Of a stretch of DNA of 8,217 bases, positions 1-6,902 are shown one piece after another. Source of the DNA: Ramlibacter sp. (GTDB lineage Bacteria > Pseudomonadota > Gammaproteobacteria > Burkholderiales > Burkholderiaceae_C); the NCBI GenBank assembly GCA_023701085.1, contig JAMPXR010000099.1, positions 1 through 8,217 of the forward strand, read 5' to 3'. The notes beneath the pieces are model-generated. The model was not told the origin of the DNA. It saw nothing but the letters and a program-made list of their open reading frames with translations, and did not search any database. The position numbers and the translations under genes are program-made. Each line of letters begins with the position of its first letter. Within the stretch, counting starts at the first letter, position 1.

Positions 1-9
1 CGCCGGAGC

Positions 10-963
10 TCACGCCCGGGCGGGCACGGCCGCCTCCAGGGCATCGATGAACATGGCCGGGACGTCGAATCCGGCCTGCTGCGTGATCTCCTGGAAGCAG
101 GTCGGGCTGGTGACGTTGATCTCGGTGAGGAAATCGCCGATCACGTCCAGTCCCACCAGCAGCAGGCCGCGGCCGGCCAGCACGGGACCGAGCGCCTGCG
201 CAATTTCGAGGTCGCGGGCCGACAGCGGCTGGGCCACGCCCTTGCCGCCGGCGGCGAGGTTGCCGCGGATTTCGCTGCCCTGCGGGATGCGCGCCAGGCT
301 GAACGGCACCGGCTTGCCGCCGATCACCAGAATGCGCTTGTCGCCCTGCGCGATCTCGGGCACGAAACGCTGCACCATGATCGTGGTCGTGCCGTGGTGG
401 TTCAGGGTCTCGATGATGGAGCCCAGGTTCAGGCCGTCGGCGGCGACACGGAAAATGCCCATGCCGCCCATGCCGTCCAGCGGCTTGAGGATGATCTCGC
501 CGTGCTCGGCATGGAAGCGCCTGACGTCCTCGGCGCTGCGCGTGACCAGCGTCGGGGCGGCGTACTGCGCGAATTCCATGATCGCCAGCTTCTCCGGATG
601 GTCGCGCAGGGAAGCCGGCCGGTTGAACACCCGCGCGCCCTCGCGCACCGCATGCTCCAGCAGGTGCGTGGCGTAGAAGTACTCGCTGTCGAAGGGCGGA
701 TCCTTGCGCATCAGCACCACGTCGAAGTCTTTCAGCGCCCGCGCCCCGCGCCCGCGCTCCTCGAACCAGTCGTTGAGCACGCCCGTCAGCCTGATGTCGC
801 GCACATGCCCCTTGACCACGTCGCCGGAACGCCATGACAGCTGCCGGGGCTCGCAGGCGCTGACGTGGTGCCCGCGGCGCTGGGCCTCGCGCATCATCGA
901 GAAGGTGGTGTCCTTGTAGGTCTGGAAGGCTTCCAGCGGGTCGGCGACAAACAGGATGTCCAT
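10..963 (-). CDS. gshB: Glutathione synthetase (ATP-grasp)
   Basis: Catalyses the second step of glutathione synthesis in the cytoplasm: gamma-glutamylcysteine + glycine + ATP gives glutathione + ADP + phosphate. The 317 residues match the length of E. coli GshB (316) and align throughout from memory. The N-terminal domain opens with MDILFVADPLE; VLMRKDPPFD lies at about 83-92 and FNRPASLRDHPEKL at 113-126. The ATP-grasp part has KPLDGMGG at 160-167 (glycine-rich ATP loop), RGNLAAGGKG at 233-242, and GLDVIGDFLTEINVTSPT at 271-288, which carries the metal-binding Glu/Asn pair. The start is set by the conserved N-terminus. It lies 25 nt after the kup stop and has no Shine-Dalgarno; the leader is C-rich instead, so coupling to kup translation is likely. 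It is probably the last or a late gene of gshA-kup-gshB. The stop is TGA, 9 nt from the window edge, so nothing can be said about a terminator. The gene is intact. Confidence 0.97.
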   Translation of the reverse strand: MDILFVADPLEAFQTYKDTTFSMMREAQRRGHHVSACEPRQLSWRSGDVVKGHVRDIRLTGVLNDWFEERGRGARALKDFDVVLMRKDPPFDSEYFYATHLLEHAVREGARVFNRPASLRDHPEKLAIMEFAQYAAPTLVTRSAEDVRRFHAEHGEIILKPLDGMGGMGIFRVAADGLNLGSIIETLNHHGTTTIMVQRFVPEIAQGDKRILVIGGKPVPFSLARIPQGSEIRGNLAAGGKGVAQPLSARDLEIAQALGPVLAGRGLLLVGLDVIGDFLTEINVTSPTCFQEITQQAGFDVPAMFIDALEAAVPARA

Positions 964-988
964 GGCGGGGATGGGGAGGAGTGTCCGC

Positions 989-2911
989 TCAGATCTCGAT
1001 CTTCGAGCCCAGCTCCACCACCGAGTTGTTGGGCAGGTTCAGGAAGTCCGCGGCCGCGCTGGCGTTGTGGTGCATCTGCGCGAACAGTTTCTCGCGCCAG
1101 GGCGCCATGCCGCGGCCTATGGTGGGAACGACCGTGTCGCGCGACAGGAAATAACTGGTCTTCATTTTCTCGATCTCGCAGCCGCGCGCGCGGATCTGCT
1201 CCAGCGCCCGCGGCACGTCGGGATCGTTCTTGAAACCATAGTGCAGCACCACCTGCCAGCAGCTGTGGCCCAGAGGCTCGATTTCCACGCGTTTGTTGAT
1301 GCCGATCCAGGGCACTTCGTGGCTGCGCACGGTCACGAACAGGTTGTTCTCGTGCAGCACCTTGTTGTGCTTGAGGTTGTGCAGCATGGCGTTCGGCACG
1401 GTGCCGGGCTCGGCCGTGAGGAACACCGCCGTGCCTTCCACGCGGGTGGGCGGGCTGATGAACACCGCCTCCAGGAAGCTCTTCAGGTCGATGGCGTCGG
1501 CCTTGAGCTTGTCGTTGAGCAGGGCACGCCCCTGCTTCCAGGTCATCATCAGCATGAACATGGCCCCGCCGATGAGCACGGGGAACCAGCCGCCCTGCGC
1601 CAGCTTGAGCAGGTTCGAACTCCAGAACAGGACGTCGATCGCGAAGAAGACGCCCGTGGCGCCCAGGCACAGCCACAGCGGATAGTTCCAGGCGTAGCGG
1701 ATCACGAAGAACGTAAGGAACGTGGTGATCAGCATGTCGGTCGTGACGGCGATGCCGTAAGCGGCCGCCAGGTTGCTGGAGGACCTGAACATGATCACGG
1801 CCATCGCAATGGCGACGAACAGACCCCAGTTGACGAAGGGAATGTAGATCTGGCCGGTCTCGCGCACGCTGGTGTGGCGTATCTGCAGGCGCGGCAGGTA
1901 GCCCAGCTGCACCGCCTGCTTGGTCACGCTGAACGCGCCGGTGATCATGGCCTGTGAGGCGATCACGGTGGCCATGGTGGCCAGCGCGATCAGCGGCAGC
2001 ACCAGCCACTCGGGCGTCATCAGGTAGAACGGGTTCTTCACCGCCTCCGGGTTCTTCAGCAGCAGCGCGCCCTGGCCGAAGTAGTTGAGCGTGAGCGCCG
2101 GCATGACCACGGCGAACCAGGCCAGCCGGATCGGCTTCTTGCCGAAATGGCCCAGGTCCGCGTACAACGCCTCGGCGCCCGTGACGCACAGCACCACCGC
2201 GCCCAGGATGATGAAGGTGGTGCCCGGGTTGCGGAACATGAAGAGCAGCGCATAGTGCGGGCTCAGCGCCTTCAGGATTCCGGGGTTGGCGGCGATGTGC
2301 GAGACGCCCAGCAGGGCGATGGCCACGAACCAGACCAGGGTGATCGGGCCGAAGAAGCGGCCGATCCCGCCGGTGCCGCGCTTTTGCACGGCGAACAGCA
2401 GGAACAGCACCAGCAGCGTCAGCGGGATCACGTAGTGGTTGAGCTGCGGCGACAGCACCTCCAGGCCCTCGATCGCGGACAGCACCGAAATCGCCGGCGT
2501 GATGACGCCGTCGCCGTAGAACAGGCAGGTGCCGAAGATCCCCACCACCAGCAGCACCCGGCGCAGCCGGGGCTGGTCCTTGACCGAGGTGGAGGCCAGC
2601 GCGAGCATGGCGATGAGCCCGCCCTCGCCGTTGTTGTCGGCCCGCAGCACGAGCACCACGTACTTGATCGAGACGATGACGGTGAGCGTCCAGAAGAAGA
2701 TGGACAGCACGCCGTGGACGTTGTCGGCGGTGAACGGAACGTGCCCGCCTCCGAACACCTCCTTCATGGCGTACAGCACGCTCGTGCCGATGTCGCCGTA
2801 CACGACGCCGATGGCGCCCAGCGTCAGCGCGGCGAGCGGGGATTTGGAGCGTTGCACCGTCGGGGGCCGCCTTTCGCGGTCAGCGGGATTCAGTGTTTTG
2901 GGGATCGCCAT
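989..2911 (-). CDS. kup: Low-affinity potassium/proton symporter Kup (KUP/HAK/KT family)
   Basis: Inner-membrane K+ uptake by proton symport. The 640 residues are close to E. coli Kup (622) and align end to end from memory. The membrane part, about residues 25-460, has roughly 12 hydrophobic segments. It holds the signature [10 protein letters not shown] at 35-44 (Asp40 corresponds to the functionally important Asp23 of E. coli Kup), [20 protein letters not shown] at 131-150, [21 protein letters not shown] at 245-265, [16 protein letters not shown] at 275-290 and [13 protein letters not shown] at 378-390. The soluble C-terminal domain, about 465-640, includes GTAVFLTA and [13 protein letters not shown] (509-521) and ends in VELGSKIEI, as in the family. 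The first motif reads GTSVLY where GTSPLY is the usual form. The ATG is preceded by no clear Shine-Dalgarno, only by a 72-nt gap after gshA, so coupled or S1-dependent initiation is likely. Its position between the two glutathione genes suggests one transcript. Confidence 0.96.
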   Translation of the reverse strand: MAIPKTLNPADRERRPPTVQRSKSPLAALTLGAIGVVYGDIGTSVLYAMKEVFGGGHVPFTADNVHGVLSIFFWTLTVIVSIKYVVLVLRADNNGEGGLIAMLALASTSVKDQPRLRRVLLVVGIFGTCLFYGDGVITPAISVLSAIEGLEVLSPQLNHYVIPLTLLVLFLLFAVQKRGTGGIGRFFGPITLVWFVAIALLGVSHIAANPGILKALSPHYALLFMFRNPGTTFIILGAVVLCVTGAEALYADLGHFGKKPIRLAWFAVVMPALTLNYFGQGALLLKNPEAVKNPFYLMTPEWLVLPLIALATMATVIASQAMITGAFSVTKQAVQLGYLPRLQIRHTSVRETGQIYIPFVNWGLFVAIAMAVIMFRSSSNLAAAYGIAVTTDMLITTFLTFFVIRYAWNYPLWLCLGATGVFFAIDVLFWSSNLLKLAQGGWFPVLIGGAMFMLMMTWKQGRALLNDKLKADAIDLKSFLEAVFISPPTRVEGTAVFLTAEPGTVPNAMLHNLKHNKVLHENNLFVTVRSHEVPWIGINKRVEIEPLGHSCWQVVLHYGFKNDPDVPRALEQIRARGCEIEKMKTSYFLSRDTVVPTIGRGMAPWREKLFAQMHHNASAAADFLNLPNNSVVELGSKIEI

Positions 2912-2983
2912 TGTGCACTTGGCTCAACGGAAATTAGCGAATGTTGCAGTGCAGCAACGAATCGCGGTTCCAGCCGGTTCCGA
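2912..2983 (-). repeat. gshA-kup spacer with a tandem 7-mer and an inverted repeat
   Basis: This 72-nt gap lies between the gshA stop and the kup ATG. It holds two exact copies of CGGTTCC (plus strand, 2965-2971 and 2975-2981) whose starts are 10 bp apart, one helical turn. It also holds a 5-bp inverted repeat, GTTGC/GCAAC (2943-2947 and 2954-2958), with a 6-nt loop. A weak promoter-like pair on the minus strand, TTGCTG (2952-2957) and TAATTT (2931-2936), has a 15-nt spacer. The repeats are directly visible. Any operator, promoter or RNA role is inference, and such short repeats can arise by chance. No T-tract follows the inverted repeat, so it does not look like an intrinsic terminator. Confidence 0.35.
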
Positions 2984-4279
2984 TCAGTCGTAGATTTCCG
3001 CGTCCGGATCGGTCGCTTCGAGCTCATAGCTGGCCGCCAGCATGGCGAGACGGCCGATCACGCCGTACATGTAGAAGCGGTTGGGCGCACTGGCACCGGG
3101 CTTTTCGCCGGGCTGAGGTAAGCGCGTACTCTCGGCAAAAGCCAGCGGCACGAAGCTGGCGCCGGGCGCGTTCAGGTTCTCGTCGGTGCCGCGCTCGGCA
3201 TGCACGCGGTAAAAGCCGCCGACCACGTAGCGGTCCATCATGTAGACCACCGGCTCGGCCACCGCGTCGTTGATGCGCTCGTTGGTCAGCACCCCTTCCT
3301 GGATGATCACGTCGCTGACTTCCTGGCCGCCCTTGATCACCGACATCTTGTTGCGGCTCTTGCGGCCCAGGGCGTCGATGTCCTTGGCGTCGCGCACGGT
3401 CATGATGCCCATGCCATAGGTGCCGTTGTCCGCCTTGACCACGACGAACGGCTTCTCGTTGATGCCGTATTCCTTGTACTTGCGCCGGATCTTGGCCAGC
3501 AGCGCCTCGACGTTGGTGGTCAGGCACTCCATGCCGGTGCCCTGGTCGAAGTCGACCTGGCCGCAATGGTTGAACATCGGGTTGATCAGCCAGGGGTCTA
3601 TGCCCAGCATCTTGCCGAAGCGCTTGGCCACTTCCTCGTAGCTCTTGAAGTGATTGCTCTTGCGCCGCACCGACCAGCCCGCGTGCAGGGGCGGCAGCAG
3701 GTATTGCTCGTGGATGTCCTCCAGGATCCCGGGCGTGCCGGACGACAGGTCGTTGTTCAGCAAGATGGTGCAGGGATCGAAATCCTTGAGGCCGAGGCGG
3801 CGCTTGCTGCGCACGACCGGCTCCAGCAGCACCGAGCCGCCGCCCGGCAAGGCGACGCTGGTCGGTTCCTTGATCTCCGGATTGATCGAACCGATGCGCA
3901 CGTTCAGGCCCGCCATGTGGAAGATGCGCTTGAGCTGGGCGAGATTGCTGAGGTAGAAGGTATTGCGCGTATGGTTTTCCGGGATCACCAGCAGGTTCTT
4001 GGCCTCGGGGCAGATCTTCTCGATCGCGGCCATGGCCGACTGCACGGCCAGCGGCAGCATCTCGGGCGTGAGGTTGTTCCAGCCGCCCGGATAGAGGTTG
4101 GTGTCGACCGGCGCCAGCTTGAATCCGGCGTTGCGTATGTCCACCGAGCTGTAGAACGGCGGCGTGTGCTCCATCCACTCGAGCCGGAACCAGCGCTCGA
4201 TGGCAGGCATGGAATCGAGGATGCGCTGCTCGAGCTCGTTGATGGGACCGGTCAGGGCGGTGATCAGATGCGGAACCAT
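2984..4279 (-). CDS. gshA: Glutamate-cysteine ligase, GshA family of proteobacterial (ferrooxidans) type
   Basis: Catalyses the first, usually rate-limiting, step of glutathione synthesis: L-glutamate + L-cysteine + ATP gives gamma-glutamylcysteine. The 431 residues fit the family TIGR02049/Pfam GshA described from Acidithiobacillus and betaproteobacteria, recalled as about 430 residues. It is not the E. coli-type ligase of about 518 residues. Visible family stretches are EHTPPFYSSVDIRNAGFKLAPVD compressed at about 37-59, DTNLYPGGWNNL at 59-70, IPENHTRNTFYLSNL at 99-113, HCGQVDFDQGTGMECL at 238-253, and KADNGTYGMGIMTV at 282-295, which resembles the glycine-rich nucleotide loop of ATP-grasp enzymes. 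The C-terminus has NRFYMYGVIGRLAMLAASYELE. The ATG is supported by the conserved MVPHLITALTGP start and an AAAGG 10 nt upstream (4290-4294). It is probably the first gene of gshA-kup-gshB, with a possible promoter in the 159 nt upstream. Codons around 384-389 are unusual for the window and include a TTA leucine. Confidence 0.93.
   Translation of the reverse strand: MVPHLITALTGPINELEQRILDSMPAIERWFRLEWMEHTPPFYSSVDIRNAGFKLAPVDTNLYPGGWNNLTPEMLPLAVQSAMAAIEKICPEAKNLLVIPENHTRNTFYLSNLAQLKRIFHMAGLNVRIGSINPEIKEPTSVALPGGGSVLLEPVVRSKRRLGLKDFDPCTILLNNDLSSGTPGILEDIHEQYLLPPLHAGWSVRRKSNHFKSYEEVAKRFGKMLGIDPWLINPMFNHCGQVDFDQGTGMECLTTNVEALLAKIRRKYKEYGINEKPFVVVKADNGTYGMGIMTVRDAKDIDALGRKSRNKMSVIKGGQEVSDVIIQEGVLTNERINDAVAEPVVYMMDRYVVGGFYRVHAERGTDENLNAPGASFVPLAFAESTRLPQPGEKPGASAPNRFYMYGVIGRLAMLAASYELEATDPDAEIYD
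3099..3143 (-). repeat. Imperfect inverted repeat inside the 3' part of gshA
   Basis: The arms GGCTTTT (3099-3105) and AAAAGCC (3137-3143) pair exactly. The pairing continues for 4 more base pairs (3107-3110 with 3133-3136) past one bulged base at 3106, giving 11 bp around a 22-nt loop. The arms encode residues around AFAE and GEKP of GshA. The loop encodes STRLPQP and uses AGT, TTA and CCT codons that are uncommon for this GC-rich window. It lies inside an intact reading frame with conserved sequence on both sides and has no following T-tract, so a terminator role is unlikely. Chance is a real alternative. Confidence 0.35.
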
Positions 4280-4317
4280 TCGGCTCTTGCCTTTGACGGT
4301 GGAAATAACTGACAGGA

Positions 4318-4345
4318 ATTGTAGGGATTTGAGGGCGGCTGTGGC
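4318..4345 (-). promoter_or_regulatory. Possible sigma70-type promoter for gshA
   Basis: Reading the minus strand upstream of gshA, TACAAT (4318-4323) matches the -10 consensus TATAAT at five of six positions. The best -35 candidate at usual spacing is GCCACA (4340-4345), 16 nt upstream, which shares only the ACA half of TTGACA. A better-looking TTGCAA lies 24 nt upstream of the -10, which is too far. This would place the transcript start near 4311 and leave a leader of about 32 nt carrying the AAAGG ribosome site. The region is the least GC-rich part of the 159-nt proA-gshA gap, which fits a promoter. The weak -35 keeps confidence low. Confidence 0.35.
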
Positions 4346-4438
4346 GGTTGCAAGGCTCGCAGCCGGCGGGGCCGCGCCCGGTCGCGCGTCACCACGGGCG
4401 TGCCGCAGCCGCTGTGGTCCAGCAAGGCCCGCGGTCCA

Positions 4439-5719
4439 TCAGCTGCGGACCTCGCCCTGTCCCAGCACCACCCACTTGAGCGAGGTCAGGCCCTCGATGC
4501 CCACCGGCCCGCGCGCGTGGAACTTGTCGGTGCTGATCCCGATCTCGGCGCCCAGGCCGTACTCGAAGCCGTCCGCGAAGCGCGGGCTCGCGTTGACCAT
4601 CACACTGGCGGAATCGACCTCGCGCAGGAAGCGCTGGCCGTTCATGTGGTCGCGCGTGACGATCGCGTCGGTGTGGTGGCTGGAGTAGCGGTTGATGTGC
4701 GCGATGGCCTCGTCGATGCCCGCCACCACCTTGATGCTGATGATGGGCGCCAGGTACTCCTCGTACCAGTCCTGCTCGGTCGCCGGCTTCAGCGCGGCGC
4801 CCTCGAGCTGCGCGAGGATGCGCCGCGCCTCGTCGTCGCAGCGCATCTCCACGCCCTTGGCGGCGTAGACCGCGCCGATTTCAGGCAGAAACTTGCCCGC
4901 CACGCCGCGCGCCACGAGCAAGCCCTCGATCGCGTTGCAGGGGCTGTACTTCTGGGTCTTGGCGTTGTCGGCGATCTTCACCGCCATGGCGATGTCCACC
5001 GGGTCGTCCACGTACACATGGCAATTGCCGTCCAGGTGCTTGATGACCGGGACCTTGGCCTCGCGGCTGATCCGCTCGATCAGGCCTTTGCCGCCGCGCG
5101 GGATGATGACGTCCACGTACTCGGGCATCGCGATCAGCCGGCCCACGGCTTCGCGGTCGGTGGTCTGCACCAGCTGCACCGCGTCCTGCGGCAGGCCTGC
5201 CTGGGCCAGCGCCTGCCGCACCAGTCGCGCCAGCGCCTTGTTGGAAGCGATGGCCTCGGAACCGCCGCGCAGGATGCAGGCGTTGCCGCTCTTGATCGAC
5301 AGGCTCGCGGCCTCGATCGTCACATTGGGCCGGCTCTCGTAAATCATGCCGAACACGCCGATCGGCACGCGCATCTGGCCGACGCGGATGCCGCTGGGCT
5401 GCTGCTTCAGTCCGATGACCTCGCCGATGATGTCGGGCATCGCGGCGAGCTGCTCGCAGCCTTGCGCGACGGTCTCGATGATCGCCGGCGTGAGCTTGAG
5501 CCGGTCCACCATGGGCGCCGCCAGCCCGGCCGCCCGTGCGCGCTCGAGTTCCTGGGCGTTTTCCGCCGCCAGCGCCTGTGCGTTCGCACGCAGCAGGCCG
5601 GCCAGCGCACGCAGCGCGCTGTTGCGGTCGGCCGCCGGGGCGCGCGCCATCAGCGCCGCGGCGCTCCGGGCCTGGGACCCCAGCGCTTGCATGTGTTCGG
5701 CGGCATCCATCGCGTTCAT
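4439..5719 (-). CDS. proA: Gamma-glutamyl phosphate reductase (glutamate-5-semialdehyde dehydrogenase)
   Basis: Second step of proline synthesis from glutamate: NADPH-dependent reduction of L-glutamyl 5-phosphate to glutamate-5-semialdehyde, which cyclises to pyrroline-5-carboxylate. The 426 residues match the family (about 417-430). It is an aldehyde-dehydrogenase fold: [20 protein letters not shown] at 112-131, [20 protein letters not shown] at 131-150 and [13 protein letters not shown] at 151-163 in the cofactor domain; [16 protein letters not shown] at 254-269 with the catalytic Cys261; and the ProA signature region [20 protein letters not shown] at 331-350. [19 protein letters not shown] closes the protein. 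The ATG at 5719 is chosen over the longer frame (to 5806) because [10 protein letters not shown] resembles family starts, GGAGGG lies upstream (5731-5736), and the longer form would read back into holA. It starts 7 nt after the holA stop, with its ribosome site inside a hairpin. ProB is not in the window, so this is not a proBA operon. Confidence 0.96.
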   Translation of the reverse strand: MNAMDAAEHMQALGSQARSAAALMARAPAADRNSALRALAGLLRANAQALAAENAQELERARAAGLAAPMVDRLKLTPAIIETVAQGCEQLAAMPDIIGEVIGLKQQPSGIRVGQMRVPIGVFGMIYESRPNVTIEAASLSIKSGNACILRGGSEAIASNKALARLVRQALAQAGLPQDAVQLVQTTDREAVGRLIAMPEYVDVIIPRGGKGLIERISREAKVPVIKHLDGNCHVYVDDPVDIAMAVKIADNAKTQKYSPCNAIEGLLVARGVAGKFLPEIGAVYAAKGVEMRCDDEARRILAQLEGAALKPATEQDWYEEYLAPIISIKVVAGIDEAIAHINRYSSHHTDAIVTRDHMNGQRFLREVDSASVMVNASPRFADGFEYGLGAEIGISTDKFHARGPVGIEGLTSLKWVVLGQGEVRS

Positions 5720-5720
5720 C

Positions 5721-5735
5721 GAGGGATTATCCCTC
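5721..5735 (-). promoter_or_regulatory. Hairpin covering the proA Shine-Dalgarno, with the holA stop codon as loop
   Basis: The mRNA reads GAGGGA-UAA-UCCCUC. Each base of the first six pairs with the last six, and the three-base loop is exactly the UAA stop of holA. The stem takes up most of the GGAGGG proA ribosome site (5731-5736), and the proA AUG begins one base after the stem. A ribosome finishing holA would have to open this stem, so it fits translational coupling of proA to holA. The perfect pairing is seen directly; the regulatory role is inference. A six-pair stem with a triloop is modest in stability, and the Shine-Dalgarno to AUG distance (11 nt) is slightly long when unfolded. Confidence 0.5.
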
Positions 5736-6830
5736 CGCCCGCGCGGCGGGCCGTGCCGGGTCCGTGCACTCGCGGCACAGCTGCATCGCCAGACGCAGCA
5801 GCGCATGCCAGCCGTCGGCCGGCCAGTCCGGCGCTTTCAGGCCCTTGACGATGCCGTCGACCCGGTGCGCGGCATGCAGCAGCTGGTCCAGCGCGCCGGC
5901 GCTCAGGCGCGGCAGCACGCGCTCGTACAGGCGCTCCTTCAGGCCCCAGACGCGCTGCTCGCGCAGCGCCAGCGGCAGCGGCCGGCCGGCGGCCATCGCA
6001 TCCTTGACACGCTTGAGCGCGCGGATGTCCTCGGCCAGCGTGTAGTGCACCAGCACCTCGGATTCGCCCTCGGCCCGCAGGCCGTCGAGCATGCGCTGCA
6101 CGCGCCCCGCCTGACCCGAGAGCACGGCTTCCGAGAGCTTGAACACGTCGTAGCGCGCCACGTTGAGAACGGCGCCCTCCACCTGGTCGAAGCTCAGCGC
6201 CGTGCCGGTGCCCTCGGCGGATTCGGCGGCCTGATACAGCAGCGCGAGCTTCTGGATTTCCTGGTGCGCGGCCAGCAGATTGCCTTCCACGCGGTCGGCG
6301 AAGAACCGCAGCGTGCGCTGCCCCTCCTCGCCCGCGGCGACACGCTGGCCCTGGCGCGCCAGCCGCTGCGCGATCCATTGCGGCAGCGCCTGCCGCTCCA
6401 CCGGGTCGATCTGCAGCGTCACGCCGTGGCGCTCGAGCGCCGAGAACCAGGCGCCCTCCCGGGCCGGCCGGTCCAGCTTGGGCAGCACGACCATCGTGAG
6501 CGTGCCTTCGTTGCCCTGCGCATGCTCGGCCAGTTGCTGCAGCGCGGCGCCGCCTTCCTTGCCGGGTTTGCCCGAAGGAATGCGGATCTCGACGATCTGC
6601 CGGTCGGCGAACAGGCTGAGCGAGCCGCCCGCGGCCAGCACCTCGCTCCAGTCGAAATGCGCGCCGGCCACCGTGTGCACCGTGCGCTCGGTGTAGCCCT
6701 GGGCGCGCGCCGCGGCGCGGATCGCGTCGGCCGCCTCCTGGATCAGCAGCGGCTCGTCGCCGTGCAGGGTGTACAGCGGCGCCAGGCCCTTGTGCAGGTG
6801 TGGGCTCAGTTGGGCGGCGGCAAGCTGCAT
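5727..6830 (-). CDS. holA: DNA polymerase III, delta subunit (clamp loader)
   Basis: Delta is the wrench of the clamp-loader complex (with gamma/tau and delta prime): it opens the beta sliding clamp so it can be loaded on primed DNA. The 367 residues are slightly longer than E. coli HolA (343) and recognisable along the chain. The N-terminal domain has [22 protein letters not shown] at 17-38 (compressed), [20 protein letters not shown] at 71-90, and [22 protein letters not shown] near 111-132. The middle has [20 protein letters not shown] at 177-196. The C-terminal collar domain includes [15 protein letters not shown] at 225-239 and [17 protein letters not shown] at 264-280. The last 15 residues are an Arg/Ala-rich tail with no match I recall. 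The ATG follows the usual family start, with only a weak GCGGA upstream. It is intact and ends 7 nt before proA, an order I know from many betaproteobacteria. There the upstream neighbour is usually lptE; here it is an acyl-CoA synthetase. Confidence 0.95.
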   Translation of the reverse strand: MQLAAAQLSPHLHKGLAPLYTLHGDEPLLIQEAADAIRAAARAQGYTERTVHTVAGAHFDWSEVLAAGGSLSLFADRQIVEIRIPSGKPGKEGGAALQQLAEHAQGNEGTLTMVVLPKLDRPAREGAWFSALERHGVTLQIDPVERQALPQWIAQRLARQGQRVAAGEEGQRTLRFFADRVEGNLLAAHQEIQKLALLYQAAESAEGTGTALSFDQVEGAVLNVARYDVFKLSEAVLSGQAGRVQRMLDGLRAEGESEVLVHYTLAEDIRALKRVKDAMAAGRPLPLALREQRVWGLKERLYERVLPRLSAGALDQLLHAAHRVDGIVKGLKAPDWPADGWHALLRLAMQLCRECTDPARPAARAEG

Positions 6831-6861
6831 GGTCCGCAGTTTAGGCTACGCAGGTCCAGGC

Positions 6862-6883
6862 GCGGCCCGTCGGCCAAGGCCGC
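6862..6883. repeat. GC-rich inverted repeat in the spacer upstream of holA
   Basis: The 72-nt gap between the synthetase stop and the holA ATG contains GCGGCC (6862-6867) and GGCCGC (6878-6883), a 6-bp stem with a 10-nt loop. Nested in it is CGGCC-AA-GGCCG (6871-6882), which is an alternative fold. No run of U follows in the transcription direction (minus strand), so this is not a convincing intrinsic terminator. In DNA this rich in GC such repeats are common by chance. I see no recognisable promoter in this gap. Confidence 0.25.
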
Positions 6884-6902
6884 CGGCGCACGACTCGGTG
6901 CC

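Noticed and set aside
2912..2983. Potassium- or c-di-AMP-type riboswitch ahead of kup
   Set aside because: The spacer is only 72 nt, with one 5-bp stem, far smaller and simpler than known c-di-AMP riboswitches, and no conserved core motif is visible.
4280..4438. Possible small gene in the proA-gshA gap: an ATG overlapping the proA stop on the minus strand opens a 16-codon frame
   Set aside because: Too short, no ribosome site, no recognisable protein, and composition like surrounding GC-rich DNA. The gap is better explained as the gshA promoter region plus the proA 3' end. I found no T-tracted terminator in it.
5720..5806. Longer ProA starting at 5806
   Set aside because: The extra 29 residues are Cys/Arg-rich, lie within the holA 3' coding sequence, and are absent from the family. 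The ATG at 5719 has an upstream ribosome site and a family-like N-terminus.
3200..5848. Long plus-strand open frames opposite gshA (3200-4312) and proA (4400-5848)
   Set aside because: They are mirror frames produced by GC-rich codon bias opposite well-identified genes. Their translations are His/Asp/Arg/Ala-rich low-complexity sequence with no family features.
6831..6902. Remnant of an lptE 3' end in the spacer before holA
   Set aside because: One minus-strand frame reads through the spacer into the holA start, but it continues out of frame with both genes, resembles nothing I can identify, and is too short to tell from chance.
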